DNA of 64,000 bases from assembly GCA_015075635.1 (NCBI GenBank), contig JABTUA010000002.1:1116001-1180000 (forward strand), in the 5' to 3' direction. The stretch is from Polyangiaceae bacterium. GTDB lineage: Bacteria; Myxococcota_A; Polyangia; Polyangiales; Polyangiaceae. Below, piece after piece: positions 25,576 through 34,940 of this stretch (positions are counted from its first letter, which is position 1; every line of letters begins with the position of its first letter). The notes under the pieces are model-generated. The model ran no database searches. It was not told the origin of the DNA and saw only the letters and a program-made list of their open reading frames with translations. The position numbers were made by a program, and so were the translations under genes.

Positions 25576-28407
25576 GTGTCGGATCGCGAAAAACTACTGC
25601 AGAGCGCCCAGAAGTGGGTCGACAAGAAGCGGTACGACCGGGCCGTCGAAGACTACCTGAAGGTCGTTCAGCTCGACCCCAAGGACATGCGGACCTTGCT
25701 CAAGGTCGGCGACCTGCAGACTCGCATCCAGGCCTACGACCAGGCCATCGCCACCTACGATCGCGTGGGGCAGTTCTACGCGGAGCAGGGCTTCGCGCTC
25801 AAGGCCATCGCCGTCTACAAACAGATCCGCGAGGTCATCCGCAAGCACACGCCGCAGCTCACCGACCGCTACGCGTACATCGTGCCCAAGCTGGCGGAGA
25901 TCTACACCCAGCTCGGCTTGACCAGCGACGCGCTGGCTGCCTGGGACGAGGTCGCCGCTCGGTACCAGCGCAACAACCTCGACCGGGACGCCATCGAGGT
26001 GTTCCAGAAGATGGTCTCGCTGGACTCGACCAACCCGCTGCCCTACCTGCGGCTCGCGGAGGCCTGTTGCCGGGTCCAGGATCTCGACGACGCCATCGAG
26101 GCGTTCTGGACCGCGGCCGAGCTCCTGCTCAAGCTCGACCGGCGCGAGGACGCGCTGAAGGTCATCGAGCGCATCCTCCATTTCAAGCCGGAGCCCAAAT
26201 ACGCGCGCATGGCCGCGCAGCTCTACCTGCAGAAGGGGCGGCGCGAGGACGGCTTGCAAGCCCTGGCCAAGCTGCAGATCGCCTTCCAAGTCGATCCGCG
26301 CGACCTCGACACGCTGGGGCTCCTGGCGCAGGCCTTCACCGTCATCGGGCAGGCCGACAAGGCCGTCGAGGTCTACAAGGAGATGGCGCGCATCTCCCGC
26401 GAGGCGGGGCGCCAAGATCTGTTCGACCAGCTGATCGCGCATTTGCAGCAGGTCGCGCCGGACGACGAGGGCGTGCGGGCGCTCTTGTCGATGGCGCCTT
26501 CCATGCCGCCGGCGCCGAGCCGAGAGCCTTCCAGCGTTCACGTCGGCGACGAAGACGTCGAGATCGTCGACGAAGAAGAGCACATTTCGCACGTCGAAGA
26601 GGTCGAGCCCGAAGAATACGAAGCGCCCTCCGAGGCGCCCTTCGCGCTTCAGCGCCCTAGCCGCCCCGAGATGCGGCCGTTCCAGGCCAGCTCTCCCGAC
26701 GTGATCATCGCCGACGCGCAGGTGGACATCTCCGACGGTTACGCCGGCGCGGAGGACTTCGACGTCGAGGCCCACGTCAAGAAGGCACTGGTGGACTCCG
26801 AGGCGTTCCGAAAGCTGCGCCTCTACAGCAAGGCCCTCGAGACCCTGCAGATCGCGCTGGAGGTCAGCCCGGGAAGCCTCGACGTCCGCGAGAAGCTCCG
26901 CGAGCTGTTGCTCGAGTCGGGAGATCGCGACGCGGCGATCGGGGAGTCCGTCACGCTCGCCGCCATCTACCTGGAGCGCAACGATCTCGAACGCGCCGAG
27001 ATGCTGCTCTACGACGTGATCGACTCGGAGCCGCAGCACCCGGTCGCGTTGGAGATGCTGGCGCAGATCCAGAGTGGCGGCGCGCCGGGACAAGCCTGGA
27101 CGGCCGACAGCCCGACCGAGACGGTGTCCGCGGACTTCGTCGAGGAGCAGGGCAGCGTCGAGGTGGGCTACGCCTCGGCGCCGGCGTGGGACGAGTACCG
27201 CTCGCGCGGGCCGCTGCCGTCTTACGACCTGGAGGAGGTCAGCGCTTCCAGCGTGATGGCGAGCCCTCACCCGCTCCCCGATCCGGACGCGGCGTTCCGC
27301 ATGGACGATCCCTTCGCGGTCTCCAGCGATCCCCAAGCCGCCGGCCCCCTTCCGAGCTTCCCGCTCGGCTCGGAGGACGACGCGCTGCTCGAGGACCTCG
27401 ACCAGCCCGCGCACTACCCGGAAGAAGAGCCCGAGTACCTCGATGCCGAGCCCGAGCCCGAGTACGTGGAAGCGGAGGCGGACACGGACTCGGCTGGAGC
27501 CGGCTTCGACGAGGCCCAGCCCACCACGGTGGGGGAGGTCTCGCCAAGCCACGAGGCCATCGAGGAGGCGCTCGAGGAAGCGGAGTTCTTCGCCTCGCGA
27601 GGCCTCTACGACGACGCCAAGGCCATCGTGGCCGACCAACTCGCGCGGGCGCCTGGCCACCCGCTCCTCTTGGAACGCATGGCGGAGATCGAGCACATGC
27701 TCGCGGTGCCGACGCAGAGCGACGCGCTTCGCGATACCCGGAGGGGTACGGCCATCGAGCGTGCCGCCGTCGCCCCGGTGGCGGTCGCGACCGCAGAGCC
27801 CGAAGACCGCGCGTTCGACATCGCTGCGTCGCTCGAAGCCCTCGACAGCCTCGAGCCGGTCGCCGCGCCAGCGCCGGCGCCGAGCTCGCTGTCCGATCAG
27901 GACGTCGATCGGGTGTTCGAGAAGTTCAAGGCCGGCATCCGCGCGCAGGTCAGCGAGAACGACAGCGCGACGCACTACGACCTGGGCGTTGCGTACAAGG
28001 AGATGGGTCTCCTCCCCGACGCCATGAACGAGTTCGAGCTGGCCGCCCGCGACCCGAGCCGCGAGTGCATGTGCTACGCGATGATCGGCATGATCCGCCT
28101 CGAGCGCGGCGAGCTGGACCTCTCGGCGAAGGCCTACATCCGCGGCCTGGAGGCACAGCAGAAGACTCCGGATCAGGAGATGGCGCTGTTCTACGACCTG
28201 GCCAACGTCTACGAGATGAAGGGCGCGGCGAAAGACGCGCTCTTCTACTTCGAGAAGGTCGCCAAGAAGGACCCGCGCTACCGCGGCGTGACCGAGCGCA
28301 TCGCGGCGCTGCAACCCGGCGCCCGTCCCGCCTCCGGCACCCGCGCGGTGAACGAGGAAGAAGACTTCGACCGCGTGTTCGACGACCTGTTCGAGTCGAA
28401 GGGCTAG
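25576..28407 (+). CDS. Large tetratricopeptide-repeat protein
   Basis: 943 residues, mostly helical repeats. TPR-like units fill about 1-300 (RYDRAVEDYLKVVQLDPKD, YDQAIATYDRVGQFYAEQG and further), about 395-500, about 650-690 and about 790-925. Between them lie acidic, Pro-rich stretches (VEIVDEEEH; EEEPEYLDAEPEPEYVEA) that look disordered. No signal peptide or membrane helix, so it is cytoplasmic, probably a scaffold for a larger complex. GTG start with GGAAGG upstream. Partners cannot be inferred from neighbours. Confidence 0.88.
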   Translation: MSDREKLLQSAQKWVDKKRYDRAVEDYLKVVQLDPKDMRTLLKVGDLQTRIQAYDQAIATYDRVGQFYAEQGFALKAIAVYKQIREVIRKHTPQLTDRYAYIVPKLAEIYTQLGLTSDALAAWDEVAARYQRNNLDRDAIEVFQKMVSLDSTNPLPYLRLAEACCRVQDLDDAIEAFWTAAELLLKLDRREDALKVIERILHFKPEPKYARMAAQLYLQKGRREDGLQALAKLQIAFQVDPRDLDTLGLLAQAFTVIGQADKAVEVYKEMARISREAGRQDLFDQLIAHLQQVAPDDEGVRALLSMAPSMPPAPSREPSSVHVGDEDVEIVDEEEHISHVEEVEPEEYEAPSEAPFALQRPSRPEMRPFQASSPDVIIADAQVDISDGYAGAEDFDVEAHVKKALVDSEAFRKLRLYSKALETLQIALEVSPGSLDVREKLRELLLESGDRDAAIGESVTLAAIYLERNDLERAEMLLYDVIDSEPQHPVALEMLAQIQSGGAPGQAWTADSPTETVSADFVEEQGSVEVGYASAPAWDEYRSRGPLPSYDLEEVSASSVMASPHPLPDPDAAFRMDDPFAVSSDPQAAGPLPSFPLGSEDDALLEDLDQPAHYPEEEPEYLDAEPEPEYVEAEADTDSAGAGFDEAQPTTVGEVSPSHEAIEEALEEAEFFASRGLYDDAKAIVADQLARAPGHPLLLERMAEIEHMLAVPTQSDALRDTRRGTAIERAAVAPVAVATAEPEDRAFDIAASLEALDSLEPVAAPAPAPSSLSDQDVDRVFEKFKAGIRAQVSENDSATHYDLGVAYKEMGLLPDAMNEFELAARDPSRECMCYAMIGMIRLERGELDLSAKAYIRGLEAQQKTPDQEMALFYDLANVYEMKGAAKDALFYFEKVAKKDPRYRGVTERIAALQPGARPASGTRAVNEEEDFDRVFDDLFESKG

Positions 28408-28421
28408 CTCCCGGGGCGGGA

Positions 28422-28493
28422 ACATCCCGTGCGCCGCAGCGCCTTGCGATGCGCGAAACGTCCATCCCGCGGACATCCCGTGCGTCGCAGCGC
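28422..28493 (+). repeat. 21-bp direct repeat, 51-bp period
   Basis: Two copies at 28422-28442 and 28473-28493 differ at one base (core ACATCCCGTGCG). They sit in the spacer between the stops of the convergent TPR and lpxA genes. Confidence 0.7.
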
Positions 28494-28532
28494 GTTCCGG
28501 GGTGCCGAGCGTCTTGCGCAGAATCCGCCGCG

Positions 28533-29300
28533 CTAACCGGTTCGACGCTCGAGCGCTTCGAGCAACTCGGCTACGTACCCGTCCCCCGAGAGCTCTGCCC
28601 GCGCCAGGCGCACGCCCTCCGCGAGCGGGCGACCCTTGTGCCACACGAGCCGGAACGCCCGCTCGAGTGCGGCGCGCGACGCGTCCGGCACCCCCATGCG
28701 CTCGAGCCCGACCGTGTTGAGCGCCCGCACGCGCGCGCGGTCGCCGGCCGCGATCACGAAGGGCGGGACGTCCTGCTCGACTCGCGCGCCGCCCGCCAAG
28801 AAGCAGCCGCGTCCGAGGCGCAGGAAGGGTTGGACCGCGACGTGACCGCCGCACACCACGTGCGCCTCGACGACGACGTGGCCGCCGAGCGTGGCCAGGT
28901 TGGTCAAGATCACGTCGTTGCCCACCGTACAGTCGTGCGCCACGTGCGCGCCCACCATGAACAGGCAGCGCGAGCCGATGCGCGTGACGCCGCCGCCCTT
29001 CTCGGTGCCGCGGTGCAGGGTCACTTGCTCGCGGATCTCGTTGTCGTCACCGAGCTCGAGCAGCGTCGGCTGGCCACGGTGGGACTTGTCTTGCGGCGGG
29101 GCGCCGAGCACGGCACCGGGGAAGACGCGGTTGCGCCGGCCGATGCGCGTGCCCGGACCGAGCAGGCTCACGTGCGCGACGAGCTCGCAGCCATCGCCGA
29201 CGCGGACCCCGGCTGCGACGTGGCAGAACGGTCCCACCACGACGCCTTCTCCGAGCTCCGCGCCCGGCTCGACGACGGCGGATGGGTGCACGAACGTCAC
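28533..29300 (-). CDS. lpxA: Acyl-ACP--UDP-N-acetylglucosamine O-acyltransferase LpxA
   Basis: First step of lipid A synthesis. Left-handed beta-helix hexapeptide repeats begin at VTFVHPSAVVEPGAELGEG, followed by LGAPPQDKSHRG and HRGTEKGGGVTRIG, which includes the family's catalytic-His region (GAHVAHDCTVG). The C-terminal helical part follows. Start GTG 29300 lies 4 bases after the fabZ stop; the open frame upstream only shadows fabZ. About 255 residues, normal length. Confidence 0.96.
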   Translation of the reverse strand: MTFVHPSAVVEPGAELGEGVVVGPFCHVAAGVRVGDGCELVAHVSLLGPGTRIGRRNRVFPGAVLGAPPQDKSHRGQPTLLELGDDNEIREQVTLHRGTEKGGGVTRIGSRCLFMVGAHVAHDCTVGNDVILTNLATLGGHVVVEAHVVCGGHVAVQPFLRLGRGCFLAGGARVEQDVPPFVIAAGDRARVRALNTVGLERMGVPDASRAALERAFRLVWHKGRPLAEGVRLARAELSGDGYVAELLEALERRTG

Positions 29301-29304
29301 GGGA

Positions 29305-29763
29305 TTACCCCGACCGATCCACGATCGACGCCAAGAGCTCTCCCTGCGCGCACAGCGTCCCTTCGACCGTCGCCTCACCGCGCAGCTTCCACACGTTCGT
29401 GCGGTGCTGCACCACCACGACCTCGAGGTCGAGTCGGTCTCCCGGTGTGACCGTGTGGCGGAACTTCGCCTTGTCGATGCCCAGGAAGTACATCAGGCTG
29501 CTGGTCGAGTCGAAGGGCTCGGAGGCGTAGGCGAGGATGCCGCCGATCTGCGCCAGCGCCTCGATGATCAGCACGCCCGGCATGATGGGGCGGCCGGGGA
29601 AGTGCCCGTTCGCCCAGGGCTCGTTGTAGCTGACGTTCTTGTGGCCTCGGATGCGCTTGCCGGGCTCGATGTCGGTGACGCGATCGACCAGCACGAACGG
29701 GTATCGATGCGGGAGGATCTCCAGGATCTTCTGGATGTCGAGGCTCGTGGCGCGCGCGCTCAT
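29305..29763 (-). CDS. fabZ: 3-hydroxyacyl-ACP dehydratase FabZ
   Basis: Dehydrates 3-hydroxyacyl-ACP in fatty acid elongation. It has the hot-dog fold core: ILEILPHRYPFVLVDRV, NEPWANGHFPGRPIMPGVL (catalytic His and the helix Gly/Glu region) and KFRHTVTPGDRL. ATG 29763 gives 152 residues, normal length; the longer frame upstream shadows lpxD. Its place between lpxD and lpxA is the common envelope arrangement. Confidence 0.96.
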   Translation of the reverse strand: MSARATSLDIQKILEILPHRYPFVLVDRVTDIEPGKRIRGHKNVSYNEPWANGHFPGRPIMPGVLIIEALAQIGGILAYASEPFDSTSSLMYFLGIDKAKFRHTVTPGDRLDLEVVVVQHRTNVWKLRGEATVEGTLCAQGELLASIVDRSG

Positions 29764-29806
29764 CGGACGCGGGAGCCTGCCACGGGAGCCGCGAGCGGTA
29801 CAGCCG

Positions 29807-30730
29807 TCAGCCGGACGAGCGCGAGAGCAGCCGCGCCATCGCCCTGAGCCAGCGCACGCGCGGCACCGCGGGAAAGCCGGCGACGGTCGCACCGGCGGCT
29901 ACGTCGCCGATTACGCCGCTCTTGGCCGCGAGGCGCGCACCGGCTCCGACGCGCACGTGGTCCTTCACGCCGACCTGCCCGCCGACGAGCACGCCGGGCT
30001 CGAGCACGACGGATCCCGCGAAGCCCGACTGCGCGGCGATCAGGCAGCCGGCGCCGATCTCGACGTTGTGTCCGACGTGCACCTGCGCGTCGAGCTTCGC
30101 GCCACGGCCGACACGCGTCGGCGCGAGCGTGCCGGAGTCGATGCTCGAGAGCGCGCCGATCTCCACGTCGTCTTCCACCACGACGCCGCCGAGCTGGGGC
30201 ATCCGGCGCAGGCGTCCATCCGGACCCGTGACCCAACCGAACCCCGGCCGGCCGACGACCGCGCCGGCGCCGACGGAGACGCGCGCGCCGATACCGACGT
30301 TCCCGTAGACCACCGCGTTCGGGCCGATGCTGGAGCCCGGGCCGACGCTCGCCCCGGGCAGGATCACCGCGCCGGCGCCGAGCTCGACGCTCGGGTCGAT
30401 GGCCGCCGCCGGCGGCTCGTCCGCCGCCGCCTGCGCCGCGTCGAGCAACTCGGCGAGCACCCAGTCCGCGTGCTCGTGCCGCCAGCGATTCCCTGCGGGC
30501 AGCCGCGCGCCGAGCTCGCTGCTGCACAGGACCACGCCTGGACACTCGCGCGCGAGCGCCTCGAAGCGCGCCGAGGTGAAGAGCACGAGATCGGTGGCTG
30601 CCTCCGCCGCTCGAGGCACGACGACCCGATCGACGCTGCGCGCGTAGAGACCGGCGTCGAGCGTGCCGCCGAAGCTCGCACACAGCTCGGGGAGCCTCGA
30701 GCTCCGCGCGAGCCGGATGCCCTGGCTCAC
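29807..30730 (-). CDS. lpxD: UDP-3-O-(3-hydroxyacyl)glucosamine N-acyltransferase LpxD
   Basis: Third step of lipid A synthesis. An N-terminal uridine-binding domain (about 1-100) precedes hexapeptide repeats (GAGAVILPGASVGPGSSIG), GRPGFGWV, QLGGVVVEDDVEIGALSSID, and HVGHNVEIGAGCLIAAQSG, which carries the catalytic His. The 307 residues are slightly below the usual ~340. The GTG start overlaps the ompH stop by 4 bases (GTGA). Confidence 0.95.
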   Translation of the reverse strand: MSQGIRLARSSRLPELCASFGGTLDAGLYARSVDRVVVPRAAEAATDLVLFTSARFEALARECPGVVLCSSELGARLPAGNRWRHEHADWVLAELLDAAQAAADEPPAAAIDPSVELGAGAVILPGASVGPGSSIGPNAVVYGNVGIGARVSVGAGAVVGRPGFGWVTGPDGRLRRMPQLGGVVVEDDVEIGALSSIDSGTLAPTRVGRGAKLDAQVHVGHNVEIGAGCLIAAQSGFAGSVVLEPGVLVGGQVGVKDHVRVGAGARLAAKSGVIGDVAAGATVAGFPAVPRVRWLRAMARLLSRSSG

Positions 30731-31374
30731 GGCTTGGGCGCGGCGGGCGCGGGTGCCGGCGCAGGTGCCGGTGCGGGCGCGGGTGCGGGCACCGCCGGTG
30801 CCTTGGCGCCGCCCTTGGCGCCGCCCTTGGTGTCGCCCTTGGTGTCGCCGATGCCCCCGCCCTGGTTGTACTGCTGGATCACGCGGTCCGTGAGATCGAG
30901 GTCGCTGCGGACGTACGGGACGGCCTGCTTGTCGAGCACGACATCGTAGCCGTCATTCGAAGCCAAACGCCGGATCAGGCCCATCGTCTTCTGGAAGATG
31001 GGCTGAGTGAGCTCGCCCTGCTTCTTCTGAAGCTCCTTGTTGTACTCCACGAACACGGTCTGGAGCTGCATCATCTCGCGCTGCCACTTCTCGACGCGCT
31101 TCTGCAGCGCCGCCTTGCTCAGCACGTTCTGCTGCTTCTCGATGTCCTCGCGTTCCTTCTGAAGATCCGTCTGCTTCTTGTCGAGCTCGTGCTGGCGCTT
31201 GTCGAAGAGCTTCTTCAACGTCGCCTGGGCTCGCAGGCCGTCTTCGGTCTCCATGATGGCGCGCTGCGTGTCGATGACCGCGATCTTGGTCTGTGCCAAG
31301 GCAGTGGCAGACGTGCCGAGGGCGGCCACGAACAGCGAGACGCTCAGGGCGAACCGAGTCGAAAGACGAAACAT
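30727..31374 (-). CDS. skp: Periplasmic chaperone OmpH/Skp
   Basis: Holds unfolded outer-membrane proteins in the periplasm for BAM. Signal peptide with cleavage near TALAQ, then KIAVIDTQRAIMETEDG, a long Lys/Glu/Gln-rich coiled coil (about 50-135) and a short C-terminal fold, the standard Skp plan. Unusual are the tandem GDTKGDTKGGAKGGAK and a Pro-Ala repeat tail of about 25 residues. Translationally coupled to lpxD. No bamA is next to it in this window. Confidence 0.93.
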   Translation of the reverse strand: MFRLSTRFALSVSLFVAALGTSATALAQTKIAVIDTQRAIMETEDGLRAQATLKKLFDKRQHELDKKQTDLQKEREDIEKQQNVLSKAALQKRVEKWQREMMQLQTVFVEYNKELQKKQGELTQPIFQKTMGLIRRLASNDGYDVVLDKQAVPYVRSDLDLTDRVIQQYNQGGGIGDTKGDTKGGAKGGAKAPAVPAPAPAPAPAPAPAPAAPKP

Positions 31375-31428
31375 GCCGGGGGCATACGAAACGGCCGGGC
31401 TCAGGTCAAGAACCGGGGCCTCGCCAGC

Positions 31429-32784
31429 TCAAAGCAGCACGAAATCGTCGGCGTCGGCGGCTTCCTGAGCGACGATGCTCGAGGTCTCCTCGTCGCGCTT
31501 GATGGCGAGCTCGTACAGCTCCCCCAGGATGGCGGGGTGCTCCTTGATCAGCTCGAGGAAGCGCTCGCGGGGCAGGTGCAAGGTGACGGTGGGGCAGCCA
31601 GCGATCACGTCCGCGCTGGACGGGCGGCGCAGCACCAGCGCCACCTCGCCGACGACCTCTCCCACGCCCAGCTTCGCGATCAGGGTCGTGTCGTCGCCGT
31701 CGTGGTGCATCACCGCCACCTCCCCCGAGGCGATCAGGTGCAGCCCTTCGGAGGCGTGGCCCTGGTTGATCAGCACGTCCCCATCCTCGAAGGTCCGGGT
31801 CACGAAGCGCTCCACCAGCGCCGGGCGCTCGTTGGGCTTCACGGCGCTCAAGATGCTGCTGGTGCGCACCAAGTTCTCGACCATGCGCCGGCGGCAATGG
31901 TCCGCGAACACCTGCGCGACCTCGGGCTGCCGCGCCGCGATGGCGTCCAGCGCGTCCTTGCGCGCGACCAAGATGATGCTGGGGCGCGCCGCGACCACGC
32001 TGGCAGCGCGGGGCGCGCGCGACAAGAGCGCCATCTCGCCGAAGAGCGCGCCGTTGCCGAGCCGCGCCAGCAAGAGCGAGTCGTCGTGCTCGGTCTTGCG
32101 TCGCACCTCGAGCTCGCCCCGCGCGACGATGTACGCCTCGGCGCCGGGTGTGCCTTCTTCGATCAACACGGTGCCGGCAGCGACCGTCTTCACCTCGAAC
32201 ACGTCGAGCATCGCGCGCAGGTCTGCTCGGCCGAGCGCGCCGAACAGCGGCTGCGGCACCACCTTGGGGCGGTTCGGCTCCGCGGCGACGTCACGGGCGA
32301 GCAGCTGGCGCGCCTCGTGAATCAGCTCCTGGGCCTTGCCCAGCAGGGCCTTGCCGGACAGCGCCGCTGGCAGCGGCTGGAAAGCCTCCGCCGAGCGCGG
32401 CAGCTCTGGCGGTGAGGCGCCCTTGGAGAGCAACCGCGGCGAGCCCTTGCAGAACGTCTTCGCGATCGTGTCTAGGTGAGCCGCCGGATCGTGTCCCAGC
32501 GTCTCGAGGTCGCAACAGGCCGCCAGCGCGAGCGGCAGGTTGCCCATGTCGATGGCCCGCGCCACCGCGACCTCGAGCCCCTCGACCGCGACCTCGCGGC
32601 GCCCCGCCGCGGACAGCAGGCGTGCGGTGACCACCAGGCCGAGCGGACCGGCGGGCTCACTCTTCAAGAGCGCAGCAGCCCATCGCAGCGCGGGGTCGAG
32701 CTCGCCCCCGAGAGACAACGCCAGCGCGCGATCCGCGGGGCTATCTCCCTGCGGAGTGCCGGGGAGGCGGGGCGGCGCGGTCAT
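31429..32784 (-). CDS. Protein with two cyclic-nucleotide-binding domains
   Basis: 451 residues. An N-terminal helical region of about 160 residues resembles TPR-like repeats. Two cNMP-binding domains follow: the first around GTVLIEEGTPGAEAYIVARG and LFGEMALLSRAPRAASV, the second around GDVLINQGHASEGLHLIASG and VVGEVALVLRRPSSADV. Both have phosphate-binding-cassette-like GE(M/V)AL...R...A segments. No output domain is seen, so it may regulate a partner by binding a cyclic nucleotide. ATG 32784 is chosen over a GTG 18 bases upstream. Confidence 0.85.
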   Translation of the reverse strand: MTAPPRLPGTPQGDSPADRALALSLGGELDPALRWAAALLKSEPAGPLGLVVTARLLSAAGRREVAVEGLEVAVARAIDMGNLPLALAACCDLETLGHDPAAHLDTIAKTFCKGSPRLLSKGASPPELPRSAEAFQPLPAALSGKALLGKAQELIHEARQLLARDVAAEPNRPKVVPQPLFGALGRADLRAMLDVFEVKTVAAGTVLIEEGTPGAEAYIVARGELEVRRKTEHDDSLLLARLGNGALFGEMALLSRAPRAASVVAARPSIILVARKDALDAIAARQPEVAQVFADHCRRRMVENLVRTSSILSAVKPNERPALVERFVTRTFEDGDVLINQGHASEGLHLIASGEVAVMHHDGDDTTLIAKLGVGEVVGEVALVLRRPSSADVIAGCPTVTLHLPRERFLELIKEHPAILGELYELAIKRDEETSSIVAQEAADADDFVLL

Positions 32785-32845
32785 CGGCTCGGAGCCTACC
32801 ACGAACGGAAAAAAGGTCCGGAAAGCCGCGCCTCGGCACGCCCGT

Positions 32846-33922
32846 TCAGTCTTCGTCGTTCTCGCTCACGGGCGCGACCGGTTCCCGACCGCGCGACAGC
32901 GCGGCGCTCACGGCGTCCGCCGTGGCACCCACGAGCGGAACCACGCTCGGGTAGTCCATGCGCGTCGGTCCGATGACGCCGACGGCACCACCCGGGCGGC
33001 CGTCTTCGTGAATCGGCGCCGCGACGACGCTCATCGGATATCCGACGGCCTGGCTGGTCTCTTCGCCCAGGAAGACCTGTACCCGATCGGAGCTTAGGGC
33101 GCGGTCGAGAAGCATGATCAATCTCTCACGATCCTCGAGCACTCGCATCAGCTCTCGCAGCTCCTCGGTGCTGGCGAAGCCAGGTCGCCCGAGGAGGCGA
33201 GCCTGGCCTTCGACCACCACGTCCACCGCCCGCCCGACGCCCTCGATGGCAGCGTTGACCAGTGCCAGGCCGAGCTGGCGCAGCGCAGCCAGCTCGTCGC
33301 GGCCGTCCGCCAGCGCGCGGGCAAAGTGATCTCGTACCTCGACCAGGTTACGCCCGCCGATGCCCTCCTCCAGGGCGTTGTGCAGTCGCGTGAGCTCGCC
33401 CTCGGACAGCGGCGCCTCGAGACTGATGAAGCGATTCTCCACGGTCCCGTCCGAGAACACGATCACGCTCAGGAGCTCCGTGGCCCGGGTCGGTATGAAC
33501 CGCACCTTGAGCACGGTGCGGGTCTCGATGCGCGGGCGCACCAGGATTGCGGCGGCCCCGGTCAAATCGGAGAGCAAACGACCGGTCTGGCGCAAGAGGT
33601 CGGGGCCGGCGTGGGGGTCGGAGAGCAGCTCCTCGATGCGGTGAGCCTCCTCTTCGGAGAGCTGGCGCACGCGCATCAACGCGTCGATGAACAACCGGAA
33701 GGCCTTCTCCGTCGGGACGCGCCCGGCGGATGTGTGCGGCTGCGCCAGATAACCGGCGTCCTCCAGATCCGCCAGCACGTTGCGAATGGTGGCCGCCGAC
33801 AGCTCGAACCCGTACTTCTTCACCAAGGTCCGGCTGCCGACCGGCTCGCCCGTTGCGATGAACTCGGTCACCACGGAGTAGAGGATGGAGCGGGCGCGCT
33901 TGGGCAGGGGTTGGGTCACCAA
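32846..33922 (-). CDS. hrcA: Heat-inducible transcription repressor HrcA
   Basis: Represses chaperone operons by binding CIRCE elements, with GroEL as co-factor. The N-terminal winged helix is clear (RARSILYSVVTEFIATGEPV, LSAATIRNVLADLEDAGYLA, HTSAGRVPTEKAFRLFIDAL), followed by the GAF-like domain and the C-terminal block (EETSQAVGYPMSVVAAPI, GVIGPTRMDYPSVVPLV). Start TTG 33922 or the adjacent GTG 33919; neither has a strong ribosome site. No dnaK, grpE or groEL is next to it, and I see no CIRCE repeat upstream. Confidence 0.95.
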   Translation of the reverse strand: MVTQPLPKRARSILYSVVTEFIATGEPVGSRTLVKKYGFELSAATIRNVLADLEDAGYLAQPHTSAGRVPTEKAFRLFIDALMRVRQLSEEEAHRIEELLSDPHAGPDLLRQTGRLLSDLTGAAAILVRPRIETRTVLKVRFIPTRATELLSVIVFSDGTVENRFISLEAPLSEGELTRLHNALEEGIGGRNLVEVRDHFARALADGRDELAALRQLGLALVNAAIEGVGRAVDVVVEGQARLLGRPGFASTEELRELMRVLEDRERLIMLLDRALSSDRVQVFLGEETSQAVGYPMSVVAAPIHEDGRPGGAVGVIGPTRMDYPSVVPLVGATADAVSAALSRGREPVAPVSENDED

Positions 33923-34042
33923 GACCCAAGTTTCTTCGCGCTGGCAGGCCAGTCAATTCCCAGAACCGCGGCGGAAAGCTCGGCAAATCTCCGGCGCTTC
34001 CGTAAGTCCCGCAGCGCGCACGGCCCTCTGACAGCGAAATCC

Positions 34043-34072
34043 TTGACACTTTTCCGGCCGTTGCGGTTTGAT
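34043..34072 (+). promoter_or_regulatory. Candidate promoter for the response regulator gene
   Basis: Consensus TTGACA (34043-34048), 18-base spacer, TTTGAT (34067-34072). Predicted transcription start about 30 bases before the TTG start codon, in the spacer that divides hrcA from the regulator. Confidence 0.5.
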
Positions 34073-34110
34073 CCACCACCGGCCGAATCCTCGACCGCGG
34101 GAGGACACCT

Positions 34111-34914
34111 TTGACGACCACGCTGCTGGCCATCGACGACAGCAAGACGATGCGAAAGGTGCTCGAGATCACCTTCTCGGGCGACACCTACCAGGTGCTG
34201 CTCGCGGAGAACTCGCAGCAAGCCCTCGAGAAGCTGCGCGCCGAGCGGCCGGCCCTCGCTCTCATCGACGCCAACCTCGGCTCCGCCGGCGGAGGCTACG
34301 ACCTCTGCCAGCAGATCAAGCGGGAGGCTCCGGGCGTCGGGGTGCTGATCTTGTCGAGCAAGCAGCAGCCGTACGACAAGGCGCGGGGCGCCTCCGTGGG
34401 CGCTGACGAGTTCATGGACAAGCCGTTCGACACCCAGCAGCTCCTCGACAAGACGGGCGCCCTGGCTCGACGGCTCGCCGAGCAGCCCCCGGCCGCCGCG
34501 CGCCCAGCTCCGGCGCCGGCGCCGGCTCCCGCTCCCGCAGCGCCCATCGCCGCGGCGTCACCGCGCCCGCCGGTCGTCACGCCGCGCCCCGCGGCTCCCG
34601 CCATCGGCCCTGCCCCCGCGCGCCCGCACGTCCAGACCTTGGTCGGCGGACCCGCAGCGCCGGCGCCCGCCGCAGCGCCGGCTCCGCCACCGGCTCCAGC
34701 CCCTGCCGCAGCGCCCGCCGCTGCAGCCGCCGCAGCGACGGCCGGCAACGGTGAGTTCGCAGAGCGACTGGCGGGCCTCGGGCTCAGCAAGGAGCAGGTC
34801 GACGGCGTGCTCTCGCTCTCGCGAGAAGTGGTCGAGCAAATCGTGTGGGAGGTCGTTCCCACGCTGGCCGAGACGATCATCAAGGAAGAGATCCGCCGCC
34901 TCACGGCGGAGTGA
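34111..34914 (+). CDS. Response regulator with Pro/Ala linker and conserved C-terminal helix
   Basis: Residues 1-120 are a complete receiver: acidic pair D9/D10, phospho-acceptor D53 (LALIDANLG), Ser82 (LILSS) and K104 (FMDKPF). About 90 residues of Pro/Ala-rich linker follow, then a ~50-residue helical end with VVEQIVWEVVPTLAETIIKE. I recall this type of ending on several myxobacterial receiver proteins, and it probably binds a partner. There is no DNA-binding domain. TTG start with GGGAGG 6 bases upstream. Confidence 0.85.
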   Translation: MTTTLLAIDDSKTMRKVLEITFSGDTYQVLLAENSQQALEKLRAERPALALIDANLGSAGGGYDLCQQIKREAPGVGVLILSSKQQPYDKARGASVGADEFMDKPFDTQQLLDKTGALARRLAEQPPAAARPAPAPAPAPAPAAPIAAASPRPPVVTPRPAAPAIGPAPARPHVQTLVGGPAAPAPAAAPAPPPAPAPAAAPAAAAAAATAGNGEFAERLAGLGLSKEQVDGVLSLSREVVEQIVWEVVPTLAETIIKEEIRRLTAE

Positions 34915-34940
34915 CCGTCCGAACGCTGTCCTGATCCCGG

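Noticed and set aside
33923..34110. CIRCE operator upstream of hrcA
   Set aside because: I looked for TTAGCACTC-N9-GAGTGCTAA and saw nothing close.
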